43,797 nucleotides of DNA from an uncultured Porphyromonadaceae bacterium (GTDB lineage Bacteria > Bacteroidota > Bacteroidia > Bacteroidales > Muribaculaceae), in assembly GCA_947175495.1 (NCBI GenBank), contig CAMWNB010000017.1, positions 1 through 43,797 on the forward strand. Reading direction: 5' to 3'. A model generated the notes under the pieces. That model was not told the DNA's origin, searched no databases, and was given only the letters and a program-made list of their open reading frames with translations. Positions 8,045 to 16,712 of this stretch are shown here, piece by piece. The translations under genes and the position numbers were made by a program. Within the stretch, counting starts at the first letter, position 1. The number at the start of each line of letters is the position of its first letter.

Positions 8045-9211
8045 ATGAATCCACTTGTGATAGGAATGGACGCGAAGCGCGCCGTGCTCAACAGCACCGG
8101 CCTCGGCAACTACAGCCGCTACGCCGTCGACGCCATTTCCGGCGCTTTTCCCGACGCGCGCCTGCGCCTCTACACGCCCCGCGTGGTGGAGAACAGCCGT
8201 CTGCAGCCGCTGCTCTCGCGGCCCAACGTGGCACTCGCCGCGCCCCGTCGCCGCGGCCTGACGGGCAGCGGAGCGCTGTGGCGCACATGGGGCATAGCCG
8301 CCGATCTGCGCGCCGACGGCCTTGATGTGTTCCACGGCCTCAGCAATGAGCTGCCGCAGAGCATAGCTGCCGCAGGAAGCGCGTCGGTCGTGACCATACA
8401 CGATGTCATCTGGCGCCGCGTGCCACACGACTATTCTTTCGCCGACCGCTGCCTCTACGACTGGAAATACGGCAGCAGCCTTCGCCGCGCCACGCGTGTC
8501 ATAGCCATCAGCGAGTGCACCAAGGCCGACATTGTGGCCGACTTCGGCATAGAACCGGACAAAATCGACGTCATATACCAGGGAGTGGCACCCTGCTTCC
8601 GCCGGAATGTCGACTCTGCGCGCCGCGAGGCCGCACGCAAGGCTCTCGGCCTGCCCGAGCGCTACATCGTGCAGGTGGGACGCATCGAGGGCCGCAAAAA
8701 TCAACTGCTGACGGTGAAGGCTCTGCGGGCGCTCCCGGCCGACGTGAAACTGCTCCTGTCGGGTCCTCGGCGCATGGGCGGCTATGCCGCCGAAATCGAC
8801 CGCTACATTGCAGCCCATGGCCTGGACGACCGTGTGATATGGGTCGACGGCATCGGCTTCGATATGCTGCCTGCCGTATATGCCGGCGCGCAGGCCGTGG
8901 CCTATCCGTCGCGCTACGAGGGTTTCGGCCTGCCCGTGGCAGAGGCCTTGAGCATGGGCACGCCCGTGGTGGCGGCCACCGGTTCGTGCCTTGAGGAAGC
9001 CGGCGGCGACGGCGCCATATATGTCGACCCCGACGATCCCGGGGCCATGGCCGACGCCCTGCGCGCCATCATCGACGACAGCGCCCTGCGCGGGCGCCTT
9101 GCCGCCGCCGGAGCCGACCATGTGCGCCGCTTCACCATGGATGCCTTTGCCGAAGCCACGATGCGATGCTACAGCCGAGCCATAGAAGAATATAATCAAT
9201 GCAAAATATGA
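8045..9211 (+). CDS. glycosyltransferase family 4 (GT-B fold)
   Basis: A 388-residue GT-B glycosyltransferase of the GT4 type. It opens with GMDAKRAVLNSTGLGNYSRY, which resembles the acceptor-side loop of mannosyltransferases such as WbaZ or MtfB. The C-terminal half holds the donor-nucleotide-sugar site: YIVQVGRIEGRKNQLLTVKAL and the EX7E element in YPSRYEGFGLPVAEALSMGTPVVA. No signal or membrane segment is visible, so it should act on the cytoplasmic face in cell-surface glycan or O-antigen assembly. The first ATG after the -7 box (8045) fits homology. Its stop overlaps the epimerase start as ATGA at 9208-9211. The sugar donor cannot be read from the sequence. Confidence 0.88.
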   Translation: MNPLVIGMDAKRAVLNSTGLGNYSRYAVDAISGAFPDARLRLYTPRVVENSRLQPLLSRPNVALAAPRRRGLTGSGALWRTWGIAADLRADGLDVFHGLSNELPQSIAAAGSASVVTIHDVIWRRVPHDYSFADRCLYDWKYGSSLRRATRVIAISECTKADIVADFGIEPDKIDVIYQGVAPCFRRNVDSARREAARKALGLPERYIVQVGRIEGRKNQLLTVKALRALPADVKLLLSGPRRMGGYAAEIDRYIAAHGLDDRVIWVDGIGFDMLPAVYAGAQAVAYPSRYEGFGLPVAEALSMGTPVVAATGSCLEEAGGDGAIYVDPDDPGAMADALRAIIDDSALRGRLAAAGADHVRRFTMDAFAEATMRCYSRAIEEYNQCKI

Positions 9212-10242
9212 AAAAGACACTGCTCATAGTAGGCGCCGGAGGCTTTATCGGCGGATTCATCGCCGAGGAAGCTCTCCGCCGCGGCTACGACACATGGGCC
9301 GGAGTGCGCGCCACCACATCGCGCCGCTGGCTCGACAATCCGCAGCTCCACATCGTCGATTTCGACTACGACGATCCCGAGGCCGTGGCGGCCACGCTCC
9401 GCGAGGCCGCGCCGTCGCCGCAGGGCTGGGACTACATAATCTGGAACCTCGGTGCCACGAAGTGTGCCAACTTCGCCGACTTCAACCGTATCAACTTCGA
9501 ATACGTGCGCACCTTCACCGACGAGCTCCGCCGCGCCGGCATGCTGCCCGCGCGCTTCCTCTACATGAGCTCGCTCAGCGCTCTCGGCCCCGGCGACGAA
9601 AAAGGCTATGCGCCGCTGACGTCGGCCACCGTCCCGCAGCCCAACACGCGCTACGGCCTGTCGAAAATCAAAGCCGAGACATGCCTGGAGCTGCAGCCCG
9701 ACCTGTCCTGGACCATATTCCGCCCCACGGGCGTCTACGGCCCTCACGAGCGCGACTATCTGATGATGATCAAAAGCATCGACGCCGGCTGGGACTTCGG
9801 CGTGGGCTACCGCCGCCAGATGCTCACTTTTGTCTATGTGGCCGACCTTGTCGAGGCCATGTTCAAGGCACTCGAAGCGCCGGCAGCGCTGAAGAAGAAG
9901 TACATAATCAGCGAGGACCGCGCCTATTCGCAGGCCGAGTTCCGCAGTCTCACGGCCCGTCTGCTCGGCAAGAAGTTCGTGGTGCCGGTGCGCCTGCCCC
10001 TGTGGGCCGCATATGTGGCCTCCACCGTGGCCGAGAAGGTGGCGGCGCTCCAGGGCAAGCCCTCCACGCTCAACCGCGACAAATACAAGATAATGCGCCA
10101 GCGCAACTGGAATTGCGACATCAGCGACGCACGGCGCGACTTTGGCTTCGAGCCGCAGTGGCCGCTTGAGCGCGGCCTGGCGGCCACTGTGGCCGAATAT
10201 CTCAAAGAGAAGAAAGCGGCGCGGGAGAGCCGCCGCCGATGA
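9208..10242 (+). CDS. NAD-dependent epimerase/dehydratase (extended SDR)
   Basis: A 344-residue extended short-chain dehydrogenase. The Rossmann motif VGAGGFIGGFIAEEA (GxxGxxG) is at the N-terminus. YMSSLSALGPGD supplies the catalytic Ser region and YGLSKIKAE the YxxxK pair. The C-terminal half (FRPTGVYGPHERDYLMMIKSI) is the substrate domain. I chose the ATG at 9208 because it forms a four-base ATGA overlap with the glycosyltransferase stop; an in-frame ATG at 9199 adds three residues and cannot be excluded. Context with a glycosyltransferase suggests nucleotide-sugar chemistry, but the substrate is unknown. The 3' end overlaps the small membrane protein by four bases. Confidence 0.88.
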   Translation: MKKTLLIVGAGGFIGGFIAEEALRRGYDTWAGVRATTSRRWLDNPQLHIVDFDYDDPEAVAATLREAAPSPQGWDYIIWNLGATKCANFADFNRINFEYVRTFTDELRRAGMLPARFLYMSSLSALGPGDEKGYAPLTSATVPQPNTRYGLSKIKAETCLELQPDLSWTIFRPTGVYGPHERDYLMMIKSIDAGWDFGVGYRRQMLTFVYVADLVEAMFKALEAPAALKKKYIISEDRAYSQAEFRSLTARLLGKKFVVPVRLPLWAAYVASTVAEKVAALQGKPSTLNRDKYKIMRQRNWNCDISDARRDFGFEPQWPLERGLAATVAEYLKEKKAARESRRR

Positions 10243-10481
10243 AAGGCTGGACCGACGCACCCGCCGCGCTGAAACTCGGGCTGGCCGTGTCGCTGCTGCC
10301 CGTGCTCGCGTGGCCCGCGTTGCTGGTGCGCGCGGGCGGCAATCCTCTGGTGTGGCTTTATCCGCTCGCCACGGTGGCCTATGCCGCTCTGGCCCTCGCC
10401 TGTGGCCGCGAGCGCCTCACGCTGGCGTGGGTGCTGACGGCCATGAGCATTTTAACCTCCATAGCAATCTGGCTTATATGA
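10239..10481 (+). CDS. small two- or three-helix membrane protein, unknown function
   Basis: I do not recognise this 80-residue protein. It is almost entirely hydrophobic. Segments at about 13-31 (LGLAVSLLPVLAWPALLV), 36-54 (PLVWLYPLATVAYAALALA) and 62-79 (AWVLTAMSILTSIAIWL) look like membrane helices joined by short charged loops. It overlaps the epimerase stop by four bases (ATGA at 10239-10242) and the dGTPase start by four (10478-10481), so it is translated in a chain with both neighbours. This precise packing argues that it is real despite its size. Confidence 0.72.
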   Translation: MKGWTDAPAALKLGLAVSLLPVLAWPALLVRAGGNPLVWLYPLATVAYAALALACGRERLTLAWVLTAMSILTSIAIWLI

Positions 10482-11815
10482 TGAACTGGGACAAACTCAT
10501 CTGCGACAAGCGCTTCGGCCTCGAGCACTACCACGACCCCAAGAAGAGCGCGCTGCGCAGCGATTTCCGCCGCGACTACGACCGCCTGGTGTTCTCGTCG
10601 CCGTTCCGCCGCCTGCAGAACAAGACACAGGTGTTTCCGCTGCCCGGCAGCATCTTTGTGCACAACCGCCTGACACACTCCATGGAGGTGGCATGCGTGG
10701 GCAAGAGCATCGCCGACCGCATCGCCGACGCGCTGCGCGAGCGCTACGCCGGCGAGCCGTGGGCAGGGAAGTTCCACGCTCTCGGCGACATCACCGCCGC
10801 CGCCTGCCTGGCCCATGATCTCGGCAACCCGCCTTTCGGCCATAGCGGCGAGAAAGCCATAGCCACATTCTTCAGCGAGGGCGCCGGCGCCGCTCTGCGT
10901 GAGCGGCTGAGCGACGCCGAGTGGCGCGACCTCATCACCTTCGAGGGCAACGCCAACGCTTTCCGCGTGCTCACCCACCAGTTCAAGGGCCGCCGTGCCG
11001 GCGGTTTCGCCATGACCTACAGCACGCTGGCGTCGATAGTGAAATATCCTTACGAGTCGGCTCTGGCCACCAAAGGAAAGTTCGGCTTCTTCGCCAGCGA
11101 GCGTGCCGACTTCGTGCGCGTGGCCGACGAGCTGGGCATGAAGCGCCTGCCCTCGCCCGATGGCACCGTGCGCTATGCGCGCCATCCGCTGGTGTTCGTC
11201 GTCGAGGCTGCCGACGACATCTGCTACGAGGTGATGGATATAGAAGACGCCCACAAGCTCAAAATCCTGTCTACGGCCGAGGTTATCGACGCCTTCATGG
11301 CCTTTTTCGACGACGGACGCCGCGTCCACATGCACGACGTGATGGCATGCGTGGACGACCCCAACGAGAAAATAGCCTATCTGCGTTCTTGCGTCATCGG
11401 CGCGCTTGTGGACCGCTGCGCCGAGGCCTTCCTTCGCCGCGAGGCCGACATCCTGGAGGGCACCTTCCAGGCACCGCTGCTCAGCGACATCGACGAGCGC
11501 GAACGCGAGGGCTACCGCCGTTGCACCGAGCTGTCGTGGGCGCGCATCTACACCGCCGGCTCCGTGGTCGACGTGGAGCTGGCCGGCAACCGCATCATCA
11601 CCTATCTGATGGAGAAACTGATGAACGCCGTGACGCGCCCCGAACTGAACTATTCGCGCCTGCTGCTGGCCAAATTCCCCGAGCAGTACGACGTGGAGGC
11701 GCCTACGCTCTACGGAAAGGTGCAGTCGGTGCTGGACCACATCTCGGCCATGACCGACGTCTACGCCCTCAATCTCTACCGCACCCTCGAAGGTTCCTCC
11801 CTCCCCGCCGTGTAG
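10478..11815 (+). CDS. dgt: dGTPase-like HD-domain triphosphohydrolase
   Basis: A 445-residue protein of the Dgt family, which cleaves dGTP (or other dNTPs) to the nucleoside and tripolyphosphate. The N-terminal block FSSPFRRLQNKTQVFPL is diagnostic. The HD metal site is formed by NRLTHSMEV and CLAHDLGNPPFGHSGE, with a later conserved VVEAADDICYEVMDIEDAHK. Two ATG codons lie in tandem (10478 and 10481). I take the first because it overlaps the upstream stop as ATGA, like every other junction in this operon. The gene converges on the outer-membrane protein at 11827 with only 11 bases between stops and no visible terminator. Confidence 0.9.
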   Translation: MMNWDKLICDKRFGLEHYHDPKKSALRSDFRRDYDRLVFSSPFRRLQNKTQVFPLPGSIFVHNRLTHSMEVACVGKSIADRIADALRERYAGEPWAGKFHALGDITAAACLAHDLGNPPFGHSGEKAIATFFSEGAGAALRERLSDAEWRDLITFEGNANAFRVLTHQFKGRRAGGFAMTYSTLASIVKYPYESALATKGKFGFFASERADFVRVADELGMKRLPSPDGTVRYARHPLVFVVEAADDICYEVMDIEDAHKLKILSTAEVIDAFMAFFDDGRRVHMHDVMACVDDPNEKIAYLRSCVIGALVDRCAEAFLRREADILEGTFQAPLLSDIDEREREGYRRCTELSWARIYTAGSVVDVELAGNRIITYLMEKLMNAVTRPELNYSRLLLAKFPEQYDVEAPTLYGKVQSVLDHISAMTDVYALNLYRTLEGSSLPAV

Positions 11816-11826
11816 CGAACGGGGTC

Positions 11827-12552
11827 TTATTTGATGAGGACGCCTATGGTGATGAACACCTGGCGGTTCCAGGAACGCGTGCGCCAGGTGATGGCATCGG
11901 CGTGGTAGGGCATCATGTGGGTGAGGGTGATGTTGGCCGGCTTCAGTGGCCAGCGGTAGCCTGCTTCAAGCAGTAGGCCGAGATTGGGGTTGAAACACCA
12001 CTCCATTGTCAGCGCCGTGGTGAGTATGGTCTGCGTGCGCACGCCGCTGTAGTGCCACATCGGCCATGCCACGCTTTCAACGCGTTTGTCGAGCGGCGTG
12101 TAGTCGGCGTAGCTCGTAGCGCCTACGATGGGCGTGGCGAAGCCGTAGCCCACGCGGCCGTGGAGGTTGAAATACTCGCCGAGAGGCAGATGGCCCGCGA
12201 TGCCGACGCTCCCTCGCATGGAAAACACGCGGTAGCAGTCCGAGTAGTCGTAGGGCAGGCCGTACGGGTCCAGCTCGGGCCCGCGGCTGTCGGCACCGGA
12301 GAAGTCGCCTTCGACGAACACGCCGACGTAGCGGCACGGATTGTAGCCGATGCGCACGTCGACCTCGCCGCGCGTGCGGTTGTGCACGAATGCCCTCGGA
12401 GCCGTGTTGTGCACGCCGAAAGCGTAGCCGGCAGTGACGGCGAGTTCGAAGCGAGGCCACGAAGGCCGCTCCACACGCAGCGAATCGGCGCGTGCGACGG
12501 CTGCTGCGGCAAACGGCAGCAGGGCGAGCAGGAGTGTGGCTATGCGTTTCAT
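11827..12552 (-). CDS. outer-membrane beta-barrel protein, unknown function
   Basis: I do not recognise a named family for this 241-residue protein. The first about 22 residues (MKRIATLLLALLPFAAAAVARA) are a signal peptide. The rest alternates polar and hydrophobic residues with aromatic girdles (FELAVTAGYAFGV, VGVFVEGDFSG, YFNLHGRVGYGFATP, LGLLLEAGYRWPL), ending in QVFITIGVLIK, as expected of an eight- to ten-stranded outer-membrane barrel. The start is the ATG at 12552, ten bases after a minus-strand -7 box (12562-12569). Upstream in-frame sequence runs into the rubrerythrin gene and is not used. It appears to be transcribed alone. Confidence 0.75.
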   Translation of the reverse strand: MKRIATLLLALLPFAAAAVARADSLRVERPSWPRFELAVTAGYAFGVHNTAPRAFVHNRTRGEVDVRIGYNPCRYVGVFVEGDFSGADSRGPELDPYGLPYDYSDCYRVFSMRGSVGIAGHLPLGEYFNLHGRVGYGFATPIVGATSYADYTPLDKRVESVAWPMWHYSGVRTQTILTTALTMEWCFNPNLGLLLEAGYRWPLKPANITLTHMMPYHADAITWRTRSWNRQVFITIGVLIK

Positions 12553-12561
12553 ATTCGCTTG

Positions 12562-12569
12562 CAAAGTTA
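12562..12569 (-). promoter_or_regulatory. -7 box of the outer-membrane protein gene
   Basis: TAACTTTG on the minus strand, followed by C, lies nine bases before the ATG at 12552. No -33 TTG is visible at the usual distance. Confidence 0.55.
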
Positions 12570-12630
12570 TGCAAAATATTCCATATGCGCGGGGCGAAAC
12601 GTCAAATGGACCAACAAATTGTCCAAAATA

Positions 12631-12660
12631 AAAAGACAGGAGCGCACGCTCCTGTCTTTT
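12631..12660 (-). terminator. rubrerythrin terminator
   Basis: A perfect 14-bp inverted repeat (AAAAGACAGGAGCG, two-base spacer, then its complement) begins about 30 bases after the rubrerythrin stop. The A- and T-rich arms make it functional on either strand; the minus strand is the relevant one. Confidence 0.85.
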
Positions 12661-12692
12661 TATTTTAGTTTTACGAGTGGTTAGACGGGGTC

Positions 12693-13244
12693 TTATTTCT
12701 TGAAGAAGCGGTTGTAGAGTCCCTGGAAGCCCTGGCCGTGGCGTGCTTCGTCCTTGGCCATCTCGTGCACGGTGTCGTGGATAGCGTCCAGACCGAGTTC
12801 TTTGGCGCGCTTGGCGATGCGCATCTTGTCGGCGTTGGCACCTGCTTCGGCAGCCATGCGTTTTTCGAGGTTGGTCTTGGTGTCCCACACGCAGTCGCCG
12901 AGCAGTTCGGCAAATTTCGAGGCGTGCTCAGCCTCTTCCCATGCGTAGCGCTTGAAGGCTTCGGCCACTTCGGGATAGCCCTCGCGGTCGGCCTGACGTG
13001 CCATGGCCAGATACATGCCCACTTCGCCGCACTCGCCGTTGAAGTGTGCGTTGAGGTCCTTGATCATCTCTTCGTCGCAACCTTTGGCTACGCCGATTTC
13101 GTGTTCGGTGACGAACTGAAGCTCGGCTTCAGTGTCGAGTTCCTTGAATTTCGACTTGGGAGCGCCGCAGATGGGGCACTTTTCGGGAGCTTCGGGGCCT
13201 TCGTGCACGTAGCCGCACACAACGCAGATAAATTTCTTTTCCAT
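12693..13244 (-). CDS. rubredoxin-first (reverse) rubrerythrin
   Basis: A 183-residue non-haem iron peroxidase that reduces hydrogen peroxide in anaerobes. Domain order is reversed relative to classic rubrerythrin. The rubredoxin FeS4 centre comes first ([12 protein letters not shown] and [13 protein letters not shown], within residues 4-35) and the ferritin-like di-iron four-helix domain follows, with the ExxH-type ligands visible in [34 protein letters not shown] and [18 protein letters not shown]. The ATG at 13244 starts directly at the rubredoxin fold; a longer in-frame start at 13292 would overlap the -7 box and is rejected. A good promoter (13290-13318) and terminator (12631-12660) make it a single-gene unit, consistent with stand-alone peroxide control. 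Confidence 0.92.
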   Translation of the reverse strand: MEKKFICVVCGYVHEGPEAPEKCPICGAPKSKFKELDTEAELQFVTEHEIGVAKGCDEEMIKDLNAHFNGECGEVGMYLAMARQADREGYPEVAEAFKRYAWEEAEHASKFAELLGDCVWDTKTNLEKRMAAEAGANADKMRIAKRAKELGLDAIHDTVHEMAKDEARHGQGFQGLYNRFFKK

Positions 13245-13289
13245 GATTACTTGAATTAGCGAATTAGCAATTGGTCTTTTTTTCTTTTG

Positions 13290-13318
13290 CAAAAATACGA
13301 ATAAAACCGAGAATACAA
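13290..13318 (-). promoter_or_regulatory. rubrerythrin promoter
   Basis: Minus-strand TTG (13316-13318), an 18-base spacer, then TATTTTTG (13290-13297). This gives a leader of about 40 bases before the ATG at 13244. Confidence 0.65.
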
Positions 13319-13397
13319 AAATAAGAGTTTGTATAAAAACTCACCTGCGCATGCGATGGCGGTCGGTCTTTTGGCGATTATGATGGCTTGTTTCATC

Positions 13398-13433
13398 TTG
13401 TTTCACTGTTTCACTCCGAAACAGTGAAACAAG
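13398..13433. repeat. 15-bp perfect inverted repeat
   Basis: CTTGTTTCACTGTTT (13398-13412) is exactly complementary to AAACAGTGAAACAAG (13419-13433) across a six-base centre. It lies between the rubrerythrin promoter and the pckA terminator, and the GTTTCA unit recurs beside it (13389-13394). It could be a second hairpin of the pckA 3' end or a protein-binding palindrome. Confidence 0.7.
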
Positions 13434-13443
13434 CGAAACAAAA

Positions 13444-13473
13444 AAATCGACCCCGCAGTGGCAGGGCCGATTT
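13444..13473 (-). terminator. pckA terminator
   Basis: AAATCG/CGATTT arms plus an inner CCC/GGG stem enclose AGTG, with two mismatches. On the minus strand the hairpin is followed by a run of T. It lies about 27 bases beyond the pckA stop. Confidence 0.75.
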
Positions 13474-13499
13474 CTTTATTGTGAGTGTGGCGCGGCAGC

Positions 13500-15119
<1,620 letters not shown>

Positions 15120-15204
15120 AGTGTTGTGTAAATTATGGAGATATATTTGAATGTTCAGCTATGTATCGGCTATGCGCTTTCGACAAACTCTTGTTTATCG
15201 AGTG

Positions 15205-15238
15205 CAAAGTTACAAACAATTATTGAATCTTTGTGCAA
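15205..15238 (-). promoter_or_regulatory. pckA promoter
   Basis: Minus-strand TTG (15236-15238), a 23-base spacer and TAACTTTG (15205-15212). The 5' leader to the ATG is about 80 bases. Confidence 0.6.
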
Positions 15239-15296
15239 ATTGAGGAAAAATTTCTTTAATACTTCTTAAGGTCGAACACTTATACCCCTTCACACG

Positions 15297-15331
15297 AAAA
15301 AAAGCGCGGTCCCGTGGCGGGGCCGCGCTTT
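15297..15331 (-). terminator. terminator of the secreted beta-protein gene
   Basis: AAAGCGCGG-T-CCC pairs with GGG-G-CCGCGCTTT around GTGGC. On the minus strand it ends in a run of seven T. It begins about 20 bases after the stop at 15354. Confidence 0.85.
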
Positions 15332-15353
15332 GCATATGAAGAAGTTTCTATTA

Positions 15354-16451
15354 TTACTTCACGAGGATCTTGCTCACCTGGTTGCCCTGGCGGCGGATTA
15401 CGATCTGGCCGGCAGCGGGCTCGTTGATGCGCATGCCCTGCAGGTTGAAGAACTCGACGGGAGCGTTCTCATCGGCAGTGATGTCGCTGATGGCGTCGCT
15501 CTTGCTTACGTAGAGCTTGGGAAGAACGCGGGTCTCGCTCAGTTCGGGGTAGCTGCCGAAGCTGTTGAAGCCTACGCCATAGGCCATGGTCTTGTTCACG
15601 TTGGTGTTGACGATGGTAGCGTAGCCGTCGGCTGCGATGGTCACGGTGAACACGCCTTCGGTGGCGGAGGGAGTGCTTACGAGGTTGAAGCTGTTGTAGT
15701 TGCCGGTCTGAATCAGGTAGTTGCCCTTGGCGTCCTTGATGTAGTAGCCGCCTTCGGCGGTTTCAAAGCTGTAGGTGGAGGCAGTGGTGGTGATTTCGTT
15801 GCCGTTTACGGTGGCGTCAACAACGGGCATGTAGCCGTAGGTCTTGCCGTCTTCGTAAGCGGTGGCAGCCTTGTAGGAGCCTGCGTCGTCAGCGCCGATG
15901 ATGTAGTTGCCGGCGGCCATGGTGGTCAGCAGGGTGTAGGTGGTGCCTTCGGGCTGGGGATCGGGTGTGGGATCTTCGCCGCCTTCGCCGCCTTCGCCGG
16001 TGATGGTGATGGCAGAGAAGCGGAGCTGGCCGGCTTTGGTTTCGCCGTCGCTGCCGTAGATGGCATAGTCACCGACGGTGAAAGTAACGCTGGTGGCGTC
16101 GCCGGTCCATTGAACGTCGGTGTCGCCGGCGGCCTGTGCGGCAACGGTGCCGGTGCTGGCGGTCACGGAAGTGTGGCGGAAGCCTGCGTCGCTTGCAAGG
16201 GTGAACACAACCTTGCTTACGTTTTCGCCGCTTACGGTCACGGTGCCTTTGGCGTAAAGGCGGATGCTGCCGTCGTTGCGGAATGCGGGAGCGGTGGTGC
16301 CGTTGGCCTTGTCGATTTTTACGGTGAAGCCGTCCTTTGTGGCAGTGAGCGTGGACTGGTTGAAGTCGGAAGCTTCAATTACAACGTCGGCTGCTGCGGC
16401 TGCGAAGCCCATCGACAGCAGGGCTACCATAGAGAGTAAAAATTTCTTCAT
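15354..16451 (-). CDS. secreted beta-rich protein sharing a module with the DUF5689 lipoprotein
   Basis: A 365-residue exported protein of unknown function. MKKFLLSMVALLSMGFAAAAA is a signal peptide. Residues of about 24-155 form a beta domain (ASDF, DGFTVKIDKANGTTAPAF, SIRLYAKGTVTVSG, VVFTLASDAGFRHTSV, TWTGD-type blocks) that clearly matches the last 135 residues of the large lipoprotein at 37178-39937. A DPTPDPQPEG linker follows, then a second domain with YYIKDAKGNYLIQTGNYNSF. The end (VEFFNLQGMRI then IVIRRQGNQVSKILVK) is the Bacteroidales por-like secretion tail. The ATG at 16451 was chosen for the signal peptide; a promoter lies about 190 bases upstream and the leader holds an unusual hairpin and short ORF. 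Confidence 0.8.
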   Translation of the reverse strand: MKKFLLSMVALLSMGFAAAAADVVIEASDFNQSTLTATKDGFTVKIDKANGTTAPAFRNDGSIRLYAKGTVTVSGENVSKVVFTLASDAGFRHTSVTASTGTVAAQAAGDTDVQWTGDATSVTFTVGDYAIYGSDGETKAGQLRFSAITITGEGGEGGEDPTPDPQPEGTTYTLLTTMAAGNYIIGADDAGSYKAATAYEDGKTYGYMPVVDATVNGNEITTTASTYSFETAEGGYYIKDAKGNYLIQTGNYNSFNLVSTPSATEGVFTVTIAADGYATIVNTNVNKTMAYGVGFNSFGSYPELSETRVLPKLYVSKSDAISDITADENAPVEFFNLQGMRINEPAAGQIVIRRQGNQVSKILVK

Positions 16452-16502
16452 ACGGTTGATTTTTGGGTTAAAGTATAGGGTTGACTGGTTTGTTGGTATG
16501 CG

Positions 16503-16555
16503 TAAAAAATAAAATACCCCGCACTGCATCGACACGTCAATTGCAGAACGGAGTA
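16503..16555 (-). promoter_or_regulatory. attenuator-like hairpin with U-tract in the 5' leader
   Basis: On the minus strand TACTCCG (16549-16555) pairs with CGGGGTA (16515-16521). An inner stem CTGC(A)ATTGA/TCGATGCAG closes a CGTG loop. A T-rich run (16503-16514) follows at once. This is the form of an intrinsic terminator, lying between a -7 box at 16646-16653 and the secreted-protein ATG at 16451. It could be a regulated attenuator or the end of an independent small RNA of roughly 135 bases. Confidence 0.55.
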
Positions 16556-16641
16556 CCGCTGAATGTTAAGCCCGAAAAAGCACCGGCCTGTCGCTTGAAC
16601 AGACTTTCCGAACACAAGTTGGGGTGCATATACGGATTCAT
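16537..16641 (-). CDS. possible 34-residue leader peptide
   Basis: A short frame starts with ATG exactly four bases after the -7 box TAACTTTG and encodes 34 residues beginning MNPYMHPNLCSES and ending TFSGTPFCN. Its TGA stop falls inside the attenuator-like hairpin. No homologue is known to me. It may be a leader peptide whose translation controls the hairpin, or a chance frame in a non-coding RNA. Confidence 0.3.
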   Translation of the reverse strand: MNPYMHPNLCSESLFKRQAGAFSGLTFSGTPFCN

Positions 16642-16645
16642 GCCG

Positions 16646-16676
16646 CAAAGTTAAGTATATTTTCCCACCCGCGCAA
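16646..16676 (-). promoter_or_regulatory. promoter of the secreted-protein leader
   Basis: Minus-strand TTG (16674-16676), a 20-base spacer, then TAACTTTG (16646-16653). Predicted transcription starts at or near 16641, giving a leader of about 190 bases. Confidence 0.65.
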
Positions 16677-16700
16677 CAAATTTCCTTTCTAATTTTTTCG

Positions 16701-16708
16701 TAAATTTG
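16701..16708 (+). promoter_or_regulatory. -7 box four bases from a start codon
   Basis: TAAATTTG is followed by CCGC and then the ATG at 16713. With the usual placement of the -7 box, transcription would begin at or next to the A of ATG. Confidence 0.6.
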
Positions 16709-16712
16709 CCGC

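Noticed and set aside
6236-9220. 994-codon open frame on the minus strand
   Set aside because: It lies antisense to mrp, aroQ, the tRNA and a glycosyltransferase, all with clear family motifs. Its composition (runs of Gly, Ala, His, Val) is that of a high-GC antisense frame.
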